Under the pieces are notes generated by a model. That model was not told the origin of the DNA. It made no database searches and worked only from the letters and a program-made list of their open reading frames with translations. Shown in pieces: positions 11,826 to 23,520 of a stretch of 64,000 nt of DNA. Source of the DNA: Ryuthela nishihirai (lineage: Eukaryota > Arthropoda > Arachnida > Araneae > Heptathelidae); assembly GCA_038380435.1 (NCBI GenBank), contig JAWZYU010000009.1:61905901-61969900 (forward strand). The letters are read 5' to 3'. Positions within the stretch are counted from its first letter, which is position 1. Every line of letters starts with the position of its first letter. The translations under genes were made by a program, and so were the position numbers.

Positions 11826-12845
11826 CTAGTGGTTGTAAAGTTGCTTTTCGTCCTGAGACAATTCCCAATATACGTGATATAATTCGTTTGACGGGCTATT
11901 TAATTTCAATCGTATTTCGATGTCAGCAGTTGCTGATAATTCATATAGACGTGATTCGTATTTGCTGACATCGAAATGGAATATCGGATACAGTTTCATA
12001 AAATCTTGATAACTGACTTGTGTACCCCAATCGATGTCCATATTTTTTGCAGCTAAAAAGCTGTTGTAAACTCGCGCATAGTCTAAAGTATTGGGTTCAA
12101 AGTTGCACTCGAATTCTTGTTCGGGAAACTGTTTGCTATTCACCGTAATCTGAATCCGTTCTAGTAGCATGGATCAAACACCATATTGTTTTGGTTGGAT
12201 TATTTATTCGGTTAGATTTTTGTAAGAAGACATAAAGATGGACAGGTTTATTTTCAGTTGTAGTAACCTGCCAACTGACATGAGAGTCAATTCGAGCATC
12301 AGATTTCTACAGTTCCCACGATTCCCAAAAGATTTCATGTGGATTGCCGCTTGCTAACTGAGATTCTACTTTTGCAAGTACTTGTAGTGATGGGTCCAGT
12401 TTTGGAATAAACCAAGATACGTGAGATATTTCAAATTTATACAACGTAACCCCAACTCTCTGAATAATGTTTTTGTCGTCACCTTTTCTAGTTTTATGGT
12501 ATGTTTTACACCGCGAAACACTTTATCCACGTCTCGGCAGCATCCAAACAGCCGATTCAGTGGTAAGAATAAACTTACATTTCGACTATTTTTTGCAATT
12601 TCATATCTGTCCGAGAATCCTTGATTGAATTCAGGATTTTTCTTCAACGCTTGTGTAAAATCCTTTATCTTTTTATTCGTGTACAGTTTATAGTTTATCT
12701 TTGCCTCCGTCGTACAAATACTTATTCATTTTCGAACTGTCTGCGGTATCTTTGAATCACATCATACTTGTGGCAGCACTGTGTGAAAAGTCTTCGGTAA
12801 AATCAATTAAATTGTGAATCGTGGTCGTCACTCCTTTGCAATTCA
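11826..12845 (-). pseudogene. Decayed Polinton/Maverick-type capsid-like gene (F54H12.2-like family)
   Basis: Read on the minus strand, conceptual fragments appear in family order. First is an N-proximal piece (about 12845-12700) with a HNLIDFTEDFSHSAA-like core. Next is a 93-codon frame (12366-12647) with LPLNRLFGCCRD and FRGVKHTIKL, then a shifted segment across 12171-12365, then a 114-codon frame (11826-12170) containing YPIFHFDVSKYESRLYE. This motif set is what I know from proteins annotated as F54H12.2-like, carried by Polinton/Maverick giant transposons and taken to be capsid proteins of their virus-like module. At least two frameshifts and an internal stop break it. No Polinton polymerase B, integrase, ATPase or protease is visible nearby, so this is an isolated remnant. 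The 5' end lies about 100 bases from the satellite array. Confidence 0.7.
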
Positions 12846-14904
12846 ATATCTTACAATTCTCTGTTTTCTATATAATATTGAGATCTCTTAAAAATGCTTG
12901 TACCATTATTTCTGTAATCATCCATTGTGTTCGGATACTTTTTTGAGCGACTGTACATTTCGAAAACAGTGCGTATACACACACAAAATCAGTAATTATA
13001 ACCTGAAAACAAAATAAGGAATATAAGGAGAATTCGACTTCTGAGCAAAATTTTAGTGCATTTACGGGATAAATGGTCAAGTGACAAATAGTCAGATAAG
13101 ACTGGGGAAGGATATCCATTGAACAGTTGTTAGGAGACAGAAACCTCCGTGTAGGACACCAACGTGATTTTTAAATTGCACGCTGTTTCTTGCACACGAG
13201 ACAACAGCTTAACGTCCCATCCGACGGACTGTTGCTCGAAAACAATGTGTATACACACACAAAATCAGTAATTATAACCTGAAAACAAAATAAGGAAAAT
13301 AACGATAATTTGACTTCTGAGCAAAATTTTAGTGCATTTACGGGATAAATTGCCAAGTGACAAATAGTCAGATAAGACTGGGAAAGGATGTCCACTGAAC
13401 AACTGTTAGGAGACAGAAACCTCCGCGTAGGACACCAACGTGATTTTTAAATTGCACGCTGTTTCTTGCACACGAGGCAACAGCTTAACGTCCCATCCGA
13501 CGGACTGTTGCTCGAAAACATTGTGTATACACACACAAAATCGGTAATTATAACCTGAAAAGAAAATAAGGAAAATAACGATAATTTTACTTCTGAGCAA
13601 AATTTTAGTACATTTACGGGATAAATGGTCAAGTGACAAATAGTCAGATAAGACTGGGGAAGGATATCCATTGAACAGCTGTTAGGAGACAGAAACCTCC
13701 GTGTAGGACACCAACGTGATTTTTAAATTGCACGCTGTTTCTTGCACACGAGGCAACAGCTTAACGTGCCATCCGACGGACTGTTGCTCTAAAACAGTGT
13801 GTATACACACACAAAATCAGTAATTATAACCTGAAAACAAAATAAGGAAAATAACGATAATTTGACTTCTGAGCAAAATTTTAGTGCATTTACGGGATAA
13901 ATTGTCAAGTGACAAATAGTCAGATAAGAGTGGAGAAGGATATCCATTGAACAGCTGTTAGGAGACAGAAACCTCCGTGTAGGACACCAACGTGATTTTC
14001 AAATTGCATGCTGTTTCTTGCGCACAAGGCAACAGCTTAACGTCCCATCCGACGGGCTGTTGCTCGAATAGAGTGTGTATACACACACAAAATCAGTAAT
14101 TATAACCTGAAAACAAAATAAGGAAAATAACGATAATTTGACTTCGGAGCAAAATTTTAGTGCATTTACGGGATAAATGGTCAAATGACAAATAGTCAGA
14201 TAAGACTGGGGAAGGATATCCATTGAACAGCTGTTAGGAGACAGAAACCTCCATGTAGGACACCAACGTGATTTTTAAATTGCACGCTGTTTCTTGCACA
14301 CGAGGCAACAGCTTAACGTCCCATCCGACGGACTGTTGCTCGAAAACAATGTGTATACACACACAAAATCAGTAATTATAACCTGAAAACAAAATAAGGA
14401 AAATAACGATAATTTGACTTCTGAGCAAAATTTTAGTGCATTTACGGGATAAATTGCCAAGTGACAAATAGTCAGATAAGACTGGGGAAGGATGTCCACT
14501 GAACAGCTGTTAGGAGACAGAAACCTCCGCGTAGGACACCAACGTGATTTTTAAATTGCACGCTGTTTCTTGCACACGAGGCAACAGCTTAACGTCCCAT
14601 CCGACGGACTGTTGCTCGAAAACATTGTGTATACACACACAAAATCAGTAATTATAACCTGAAAAGAAAATAAGGAAAATAACGATAATTTGACTTCTGA
14701 GCAAAATTTTAGTACATTTACGGGATAAATGGTCAAGTGACAAATAGTCAGATAAGACTGGGGAAGGATATCCATTGAACAGCTGTTAGGAGACAGAAAC
14801 CTCCGTGTAGGACACCAACGTGATTTTTAAATTGCACGCTGTTTCTTGCACACGAGGCAACAGCTTAACGTGCCATCCGACGGACTGTTGCTTTAAAACA
14901 GTGT

Positions 14905-16284
14905 GTATACACACACAAAATCAGTAATTATAACCTGAAAACAAAATAAGGAAAATAACGATAATTTGACTTCTGAGCAAAATTTTAGTGCATTTACGGG
15001 ATAAATTGTCAAGTGACAAATAGTCAGATAAGAGTGGAGAAGGATATCCATTGAACAGCTGTTAGGAGACAGAAACCTCCGTGTAGGACACCAACGTGAT
15101 TTTTAAATTGCATGCTGTTTCTTGCGCACAAGGCAACAGCTTAACGTCCCATCCGACGGGCTGTTGTTCGAATAGAGTGTGTATACACACACAAAATCAG
15201 TAATTATAACCTGAAAACAAAATAAGGAAAATAACGATAATTTGACTTCGGAGCAAAATTTTAGTGCATTTACGGGATAAATGGTCAAGTGACAAATAGT
15301 CAGATAAGACTGGGGAAGGATATCCATTGAACAGCTGTTAGGAGACAGAAACCTCCATGTAGGACACCAACCTGATTTTTAAATTGCACGCTGTTTCTTG
15401 CACACGAGGCAACAGCTTAACGTCCCATCCGACGGACTGTTGCTCGAAAACAATGTGTATACACACAAAAAATCAGTAATTGTAACCTGAAAACAAAATA
15501 AGGAAAATAACAATAATTTGACTTCTGAGCAAAATTTTAGTGCATTTACGAGATAAATGGTCAAGTGGCAAATAGTCAAATAAGACTCGGGAAGGATATC
15601 CATTGAACAGCTGTTAGGAGGCAGAAACCTCCGTGTAGGACACCAACGTGATTTTAAAATTGCACGCTGTTTCTTGCACACGAGGCAACAGCTTAACTTC
15701 CCATCCGACGGACTGTTGCTCGAAAACAATGTGTATACACACACAAAATCAGTAATTGTAACCTGAAAACAAAATAAGGAAAATAACGATAATTTGACTT
15801 CTGAGCAAAATTTTAGTGCATTTACGAGATAAATGGTCAAGTGACAAATAGTCAGATAAGACTCGGGAAGGATATCCATTGAACAGCTGTTAGGAGGCAG
15901 AAACCTCCGTGTAGGACACCAACGTGATTTTTAAATTGCACGCTGTTTCTTGCACACGAGGCAACAGCTTAACGTCCCATCCGACGGACTGTTGCTCGAA
16001 AACAATGTGTATACACACACAAAATCAGTAATTGGAACCTGAAAACAAAATAAGGAAAATAACGATAATTTGACTTCTGAGCAAAATTTTAGTGCATTTA
16101 CGAGATAAATGGTCAAGTGACAAATAGTCAGATAAGACTCGGGAAGGATATCCATTGAACAGCTGTTAGGAGGCGGAAACCTCCGTGTAGGACACCAACG
16201 TGATTTTTAAATTGCACGCTGTTTCTTGCACACGAGGCAACAGCTTAACGTCCCATCCGACGGACTGTTGCTCTAAAACATTGT
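14905..16284. repeat. Higher-order satellite block C-D-E1-E2-E3, copy 1
   Basis: Five consecutive monomers with the diagnostic changes of types C, D, E1, E2 and E3. E1 has ACACAAAAAATC after the palindrome. E3 has ATTGGAACCTG and GGAGGCGGAAACCTCC. The same five-monomer order recurs 3036 bp (11 monomers) downstream. Confidence 0.9.
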
Positions 16285-17940
16285 GTATACACACACAAAA
16301 TCAGTAATTATAACCTGAAAAGAAAATAAGGAAAATAACGATAATTTGACTTCTGAGCAAAATTTTAGTGCATTTACGGGATAAATTGTCAAGTGACAAA
16401 TAGTCAGATAAGACTGGGGAAGGATATCCATTGAACAGTTGTTAGGAGACAGAAACCTCCGTGTAGGACACCAACGTGATTTTTAAATTGCATGCTGTTT
16501 CTTGCGCACAAGGCAACAGCTTAACGTCCCATCCGACGGGCTGTTGCTCGAATAGAGTGTGCATACACACACAAAATCAGTAATTATAACCTGAAAACAA
16601 AATAAGGAAAATAACGATAATTTGACTTCGGAGCAAAATTTTAGTGCATTTACGGGATAAATGGTCAAATGACAAATAGTCAGATAAGACTGGGGAAGGA
16701 TATCCATTGAACAGCTGTTAGGAGACAGAAACCTCCATGTAGGACACCAACGTGATTTTTAAATTGCACGCTGTTTCTTGCACACGAGGCAATAGCTTAA
16801 CGTCCCATCCGACGGACTGTTGCTCGAAAACAATGTGTATACACACACAAAATCAGTAATTATAACCTGAAAACAAAATAAGGAAAATAACGATAATTTG
16901 ACTTCTGAGCAAAATTTTAGTGCATTTACGGGATAAATTGCCAAGTGACAAATAGTCAGATAAGACTGGGGAAGGATGTCCACTGAACAGCTGTTAGGAG
17001 ACAGAAACCTCCGCGTAGGACACCAACGTGATTTTTAAATTGCACGCTGTTTCTTGCACACGAGGCAACAGCTTAACGTCCCATCCGACGGACTGTTGCT
17101 CGAAAACATTGTGTATACACACACAAAATCAGTAATTATAACCTGAAAAGAAAATAAGGAAAGTAACGATAATTTGACTTCTGAGCAAAACTTTAGTACA
17201 TTTACGGGATAAATGGTCAAGTGACAAATAGTCAGATAAGACTGGGGAAGGATATCCAATGAACAGCTGTTAGGAGACAGAAACCTCCGCGTAGGACACC
17301 AACGTGATTTTTAAATTGCACGCTGTTTCTTGCACACGAGGCAACAGCTTAACGTGCCATCCGACGGACTGTTGCTTTAAAACAGTGTGTATACACACAC
17401 AAAATCAGTAATTATAACCTGAAAACAAAATAAGGAAAATAACGATAATTTGACTTCTGAGCAAAATTTTAGTGCATTTACGGGATAAATTGCCAAGTGA
17501 CAAATAGTCAGATAAGACTGGGGAAGGATGTCCACTGAACAGCTGTTAGGAGACAGAAACCTCCGCGTAGGACACCAACGTGATTTTTAAATTGCACGCT
17601 GTTTCTTGCACACGAGGCAACAGCTTAACGTCCCATCCGACGGACTGTTGCTCGAAAACATTGTGTATACACACACAAAATCAGTAATTATAACCTGAAA
17701 AGAAAATAAGGAAAATAACGATAATTTGACTTCTGAGCAAAATTTTAGTACATTTACGGGATAAATGGTCAAGTGACAAATAGTCAGATAAGACTGGGGA
17801 AGGATGTCCACTGAACAGTTGTTAGGAGACAGAAACCTCCGCGTAGGACACCAACGTGATTTTTAAATTGCACGCTGTTTCTTGCACACGAGGCAACAGC
17901 TTAACGTGCCATCCGACGGACTGTTGCTTTAAAACAGTGT

Positions 17941-19320
17941 GTATACACACACAAAATCAGTAATTATAACCTGAAAACAAAATAAGGAAAATAACGATAA
18001 TTTGACTTCTGAGCAAAATTTTAGTGCATTTACGGGATAAATTGTCAAGTGACAAATAGTCAGATAAGAGTGGAGAAGGATATCCATTGAACAGCTGTTA
18101 GGAGACAGAAACCTCCGTGTAGGACACCAACGTGATTTTTAAATTGCATGCTGTTTCTTGCGCACAAGGCAACAGCTTAACGTCCCATCCGACGGGCTGT
18201 TGCTCGAATGGAGTGTGTATACACACACAAAATCAGTAATTATAACCTGAAAACAAAATAAGGAAAATAACGATAATTTGACTTCGGAGCAAAATTTTAG
18301 TGCATTTACGGGATAAATGGTCAAGTGACAAATAGTCAGATAAGACTGGGGAAGGATATCCATTGAACAGCTGTTAGGAGACAGAAACCTCCATGTAGGA
18401 CACCAACGTGATTTTTAAATTGCACGCTGTTTCTTGCACACGAGGCAACAGCTTAACGTCCCATCCGACGGACTGTTGCTCGAAAACAATGTGTATACAC
18501 ACAAAAAATCAGTAATTGTAACCTGAAAACAAAATAAGGAAAATAACAATAATTTGACTTCTGAGCAAAATTTTAGTGCATTTACGAGATAAAAGGTCAA
18601 GTGACAAATAGTCAGATAAGACTCGGGAAGGATATCCATTGAACAGCTGTTAGGAGGCAGAAACCTCCGTGTAGGACACCAACGTGATTTTTAAATTGCA
18701 CGCTGTTTCTTGCACACGAGGCAACAGCTTAACGTCCCATCCGACGGACTGTTGCTCGAAAACAATGTGTATACACACACAAAATCAGTAATTGTAACCT
18801 GAAAACAAAATAAGGAAAATAACGATAATTTGACTTCTGAGCAAAATTTTAGTGCATTTACGAGATAAATGGTCAAGTGACAAATAGTCAGATAAGACTC
18901 GGGAAGGATATCCATTGAACAGCTGTTAGGAGGCAGAAACCTCCGTGTAGGACACCAACGTGATTTTTAAATTGCACGCTGTTTCTTGCACACGAGGCAA
19001 CAGCTTAACGTCCCATCCGACGGACTGTTGCTCGAAAACAATGTGTATACACACACAAAATCAGTAATTGGAACCTGAAAACAAAATAAGGAAAATAACG
19101 ATAATTTGACTTCTGAGCAAAATTTTAGTGCATTTACGAGATAAATGGTCAAGTGACAAATAGTCAGATAAGACTCGGGAAGGATATCCATTGAACAGCT
19201 GTTAGGAGGCGGAAACCTCCGTGTAGGACACCAACGTGATTTTTAAATTGCACGCTGTTTCTTGCACACGAGGCAACAGCTTAACGTCCCATCCGACGGA
19301 CTCTTGCTCGAAAACAGTGT
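17941..19320. repeat. Higher-order satellite block C-D-E1-E2-E3, copy 2
   Basis: Repeats the private substitutions of the block 3036 bp upstream, including the E1 and E3 markers. This shows that the array was amplified in multimonomer blocks and not unit by unit. Confidence 0.9.
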
Positions 19321-19322
19321 GT

Positions 19323-19323
<1 letters not shown>

Positions 19324-19374
<51 letters not shown>
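19324..19374 (-). repeat. (ATC)n microsatellite, the 3' tail of an RTE element
   Basis: About 17 perfect trinucleotides. Read on the minus strand it is a GAT/ATG tail directly after the RTE 3' end (CCATGGCTGCTTG). The full-length copy near 49.8 kb carries a shorter tail of the same kind. Short tandem-repeat tails in place of poly(A) are typical of RTE-type LINEs. Confidence 0.92.
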
Positions 19375-19464
19375 AGCAGCCATGGGCTACGGAGGTCCAA
19401 CCAGACGGTGCAATTTAGTTCTCCAAGCAAGTCTATCCTGAGCTACATCTACTGCATCTGGCCA

Positions 19465-20822
19465 CTACACACCAATTCTAACAAGGTCCTGTTTGACATT
19501 GTCTGCCCACCGCATCCTAGGTCTCCCCTTCTTTCTGAGGCCTTTAGGCACATTGTTCATAACCCTATTCCCCAATCTATAATTATTCATACGGGCAACA
19601 TGGCCAAACCAACGGAGTCTCTCTCTGCACAATATGCTGCTTAAAGCAGGTTGCAAACTCCTTTGCCTAACCTCATCATTAGTTACAAAGTTGAACCACC
19701 TAATGCCCAAGATACTGCGTAAGCATCTGGAATCAAAAGCATCTAGTTTCCTGTTATCTTGTTTACAAAGTGTCCAAGTTTCACTACCATAACTAACCCT
19801 AGAAAGAACCAAACTATTATACAGTCTAATTTTAGTCTTTAGGTGTATACGCCTATTTCTCCACACTCTCCATAGATTCTTAAAAATCCCGGCAGCAATC
19901 CCTATTCGTCTGTTAATCTCATGCCGCACATCACCATTATCTGTTACATAGCTCCCAAGATAATTAAACTGTGACACCTGCTCAAGACTGCAACCATTCA
20001 GATTAACTGAATCACAGCCTGCCTGACCAATTTTCATCACTTTAGTTTTCTCTCTGTTTATAACAAAACCTACTCTACTACCCGTCTCATCAACAGCTCG
20101 AATGAAAGAGTTCATCTCATCAACATCATTTGCCAAAAGGGCTAAATCATCAGCATAATCTAAATCAGAAATTTTCGTATCTCCAGCCCATTTAAGGCCA
20201 AAATCTTTCCCTTGAAGTGAATTTCGCATAACATAATCAATAACCAAGCTAAAGAGAAAAGGAGACAAAATGCACCCTTGTCGAACACCAGAAGTAATGC
20301 TAAACCAATTGCTACAAGCCTTACCAACTCTCACACTCGACTCAGTGTTATTATAGAGAGCTTTCATTATGTTAACTAACTTGTCTGGTATACCATATGA
20401 TTTCACAATCAACCACAAATTATGACGATCAACACAGTCGAAAGCCTTTTTGAAATCAACAAAGCTAGCAACCAAAGGTTTCTGAAACTCTAAACGTTTC
20501 TCAAGAATCTGCCTAAGTGAAAATATCTGATCCACACATCCTGTACCACTTCTGAATCCACATTGCTCATCACGCAATTGACTGTCAACCAGATTCTTAA
20601 TTCTATTAAGCACAATCATGGAAAGAACTTTACCTGGAACATAGAGTAGGCTAATACCCCTATAGTTATCACAAGAACTGCGATCACCTTTTTTGAAAAT
20701 AGGGATAACAATAGCTCTGGTAAAATCCTTAGGAACCATGCCTTTATCATAAAAGATATTAAGAATTTTAGTCATCCAAGTGGTAACGGAAACATTCCCA
20801 GCTCTAAGCATTTCCGTAGTAA
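19465..20822 (-). pseudogene. RTE reverse transcriptase, truncated, catalytic motif intact
   Basis: The frame starts inside the polymerase domain at TTEMLRAGNVSV. It carries FKKGDRSSCDNYRGISLL, SFVDFKKAFDCVDR (first catalytic Asp), GVRQGCILSPFLFSL and an intact YADD motif. The LINE C-terminal block RLRWFGHVARMNNYRLGNRV and KKGRPRMRWADNVKQDL follow. A TAG replaces a Gln codon after KQDLVRIGV, ending the protein about 33 residues before the normal end. Endonuclease and the first polymerase segment are absent, so this copy cannot move by itself. The open frame continues upstream to 20889 through unrelated SINE sequence. Confidence 0.93.
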
Positions 20823-20833
20823 CGATAAGTCTA

Positions 20834-20956
20834 ACTATGTCCCCTTCCTCCCCGAGGGCAGAACGGGGATAGTCGGGAAAAATTTTCAACTTATGCGCAG
20901 TTGGGACTCGAACCTTGAAACTGCAGATTACAAACCTATAAAGCTACCGATTGAAC
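20834..20956 (-). repeat. SINE-B, 5' part only
   Basis: In SINE orientation it has the head with the B-box-like GGTTCGAGTCCCAACTG, then the CCCGTTCTGCCCTCGGGGAGG block, and stops before the central domain where the RTE copy begins. The RTE junction therefore coincides with the break of this SINE. Confidence 0.75.
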
Positions 20957-22063
20957 CCAACAGCTCTTCGAGGAAAAATTAAACTCACGTTTCAAACCAT
21001 ATGAAATCTATTATTCAATGACAACTATTTTCAACCGTTATTTATTTGAGATATTAATAATATATCATACATAATATAATAAATATCATACATCATTATT
21101 TAATAATTAATATTCCAGCACCAAATTATTTTTATGGCAATTTTTTTACGTTACACTCTCATCCTTTAACTGCTTTTCTACTACAGCAATATTATCCTGA
21201 CACCATTTTTCTAAATTTCATTAAAAAGGATTTTTCTTTTCCTATGGTGTAATAAATTTCATAGCTGCTGATTATTTTTTTCCTGCATTGTCTATATGAT
21301 AACTTAATGAAAAGAAGATCAGAAAGGAGTTCATAAGTGATGTAGCCTCAAATCTCCTGATCCACAGCCATTCCTGTTTAATCATCTAATGGACAAGTAT
21401 AATTTATCTAGCGCTTCGTTATGTAATCTCAAACTGCAGCAGTGCAGTTTATATCAAATACGTTTTCTGGTTAAACTCGTCTTTCTCCTTTTTACTAAAT
21501 TGAAGCATTCTAATGTCATTATCCTTTGAACAACTATGTCTTAAATTTTATGCGAGTTGCTCCTTGGGAACGTGATGTTTAATGATGAGAGTAGTCATGA
21601 CTCAACTTCGTCTTCAGCATTACGTTGATTGGATCTTATTACGAATTGCTTGTGGGATCGACCCAGCTTGTAAATCACAACGCCCAGTAGCATTCCAGTC
21701 TTTTCTCTACTTAAACGCTGAAAGTTTTTTGATCTAAAGGAAAGTAGAATACAAATTTCCTTTGATTTGAACAATTTGAATTTGCTAAAAGCAGTCGCGC
21801 ATAATATTATGTTGATTGTACATTTTTAATGTTTATTTAATAATCACGTATTTGACATATTGTGGTTTATATTGTTATATTTTTATGTTTAACCTGTAAA
21901 TGAAAGTAGAAAGTTTAAAAATGATAGTTGGTGGTGGGAGAGAATATTAGTAATATCTTTTGAATTGTGTAATTTCTATAATCAGTTTGCATCATATTTG
22001 GCTATTTTTGAAAAGTGATATTCCGTCGTTTATGTTATATATTTACGTACATACTTATATACA
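20957..22063. other. No recognisable gene
   Basis: AT-rich, with TAATAATATATCATACAT reiterations at about 21050-21110. No long frame and no repeat family recognised. Confidence 0.6.
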
Positions 22064-22303
22064 TGGCCAGACTTATTTATCAAAGAGGGAGGCAAGTGGG
22101 CCTTAGCTCCACCCCATACTAAAGGTAATGGAGGCAAAAATTATTATGCATATTTCACGGCTCTTTATGGAACTTTTTTTTAAAGATATCTAAAATGAGG
22201 TGAAATTGTTATACTTCATTAGCCACAGTGTTTTCTCCTCACCTTTCTGGCTCGATCGAGTCATTACCCCCAACTCTTTATTTTTCCTAGATCAAGGCTT
22301 GCA
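22064..22303 (+). mobile_element. MITE-like repeat, family C copy 2
   Basis: Starts GGCCAGACTTATTTATCAAA with GAGGGAGGCAAGTGGGCC and TACTAAAGGTAATGGAGGC, and ends CCTAGATCAAGGCTTG. The ends are imperfect inverted repeats, as in the 9.7-kb copy. Non-coding. Confidence 0.6.
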
Positions 22304-22332
22304 TACATACCTAAATACATAATGATCAATGG

Positions 22333-22735
22333 ACCATGGGCTACGGAGGTCCACCCAGATTGCACAATGTAGTTTTCCATTCATATTTATTTTATGCAAC
22401 TTGTATCGCATTTCACTATTACAGTTAAAATTTTAGAAAGGTCTTGTTTCACATTATCCACACATTGAATTCTGCTTCTCCCTCTTTTCTAATGTCTTTA
22501 GTCACACTGTTCATAATTCTGTTATATAATCTACAGTTCTGTATGCTGACAACACTGTCCAAACACATTCCATCTCTCCCTACCTAAAATGTTTGCTCAT
22601 AGGTGGTAAAATACCTTCATCTAAGCTTATCATTGCTTAATAATGAAACCACCCACTGTTTAAAATGCCGCATAAACGCCTAAAATCTCGCAAATGGTGT
22701 TTATCTTAGTTATAAAAAGTCCAAGTTTGGTTAAC
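22333..22735 (-). mobile_element. RTE-type LINE, old 3' fragment
   Basis: Starts CCATGGGCTACGGAGGTCCA, the reverse complement of the RTE 3' terminus seen at 49.8 kb. It follows the RTE C-terminal coding region with many substitutions and several indels, so it is clearly older than the 19.3-kb copy. The tail repeat has decayed to AATAATGATCAATGG-like sequence. Confidence 0.8.
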
Positions 22736-22784
22736 ATTTTAACGTCATGAAACTAATGTGCAAGCATTTAAAAAAAAACAGGCG

Positions 22785-23030
22785 GGACAGGCTATGCAAT
22801 GAGCCCGAAAAAAGGTAAAAAAAAAGGGGGGGGGGTCAAGGGACTGAGTTTTCATTACAGTGTGATTATTCAAAATCGTTAAACCTTTTCCCCTTCGTTT
22901 CAGAGGTTTAAAAATATTATTGAAAAATGTGGAAATATGCACAAGTTTAATAATATTTGGCCTCCATCACCCTTACTACCATCCTTAAGGGGGATGGTCC
23001 CATTGACTTTCTCCCCTAGATCAAACATTG
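22785..23030 (-). mobile_element. MITE-like repeat, family C copy 3
   Basis: On the minus strand it begins TCTAGGGGAGAAAGTCAATG, has GGTAGTAAGGGTGATGGAGG, and ends near GGGCTCATTGCATAGCC. A G10 run sits at about 22828. It shares the internal block order of the other family C copies. Confidence 0.55.
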
Positions 23031-23520
23031 ATACCTCCCATAGTGTCACTTTGAACAGCATCGTTTCAAATTCTCATCGTTTTCCAATGGCAAATCTTCT
23101 TACCGTATTTACGTATGTTGAATAAATTCTATTAATTTTGACCGTGTGATCATTGCAATATGAAAGAAAATTGAAAGAGCAGTAATTTATAAGAAAGAAA
23201 TCGTATATATATAGATTTCTTTGTTTTTTCCGCACAAATTTGATATTTGAGCCCGGAATGAGCTTCTATTTTCATACTTTAGTAAAGGTTCAGTCTAAAG
23301 CATTTCATTTTAATACATTTTTTTGTTCTGCAAAGTGCTTTGGACACCTTTTCAAATTATAAAACTTCTCGTTGTATTGAGTAACACAATGAAGTGCCAT
23401 TGAATTAGGGATAGGATATGTTATCCAAATTCAGTACCGCAAGTCCCGCATTTGCGCTCTTGCATGGCTGAAACTCTGGTCACATATAGCTGTCAGCTTT
23501 GGCATCCCCAAGCATTCGTC

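Larger units (their letters stand above)
12950..19323. repeat. 276-bp satellite array, 23 monomers, higher-order organised
   Basis: The word GTATACAC, or its variant, falls at 12973 and then every 276 bases (13249, 13525, 13801 and so on) up to 19321, with no net length change in 23 steps. Each unit carries the palindrome TGTGTATACACA (changed in the first unit and in the unit at 16561), a TAATTATAACCTGAAAA block, an AAAATTTTAGTGCATTTACG block and an imperfect GGAGaC-AAACCTCC hairpin. Diagnostic substitutions sort the units into types A (GGATGTCCACT), B (GAAAAGAAAA, TAGTACATT), C (AGAGTGGAGAAGG), D (CGAATAGAGTG, CTTCGGAGC) and E1-E3 (ACGAGATAAA, ACTCGGGAAGG). Because 276 is 92 codons, a 74-codon minus frame recurs in many units and once runs through two. 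It is stopped in others, so I do not treat it as a gene. Confidence 0.97.
19324..20822 (-). mobile_element. RTE-type LINE, 5'-truncated
   Basis: Covers the 3' portion of the same element as at 46.4-49.8 kb, in reverse orientation and highly similar throughout. The homology stops at about 20822, in the middle of the reverse transcriptase N-terminal region, where SINE-B-like sequence follows. The 3' tail abuts the satellite exactly within its palindrome. No target-site duplication can be seen, because the sequence beyond the 5' end is not satellite. Confidence 0.95.

Noticed and set aside
12868..19191. Series of 74-codon minus frames (MDILPQSYL...) and one of 166 codons, as a gene family or repeat protein
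   Set aside because: They are a by-product of a 276-base (92-codon) satellite period. Several units carry stops, flanking signals are absent, and differences look neutral.
19465..20889. Complete 474-residue reverse transcriptase gene
   Set aside because: The first part of the frame is SINE-derived, and the rest is a 5'-truncated RTE with a premature stop, so it is a pseudogene.
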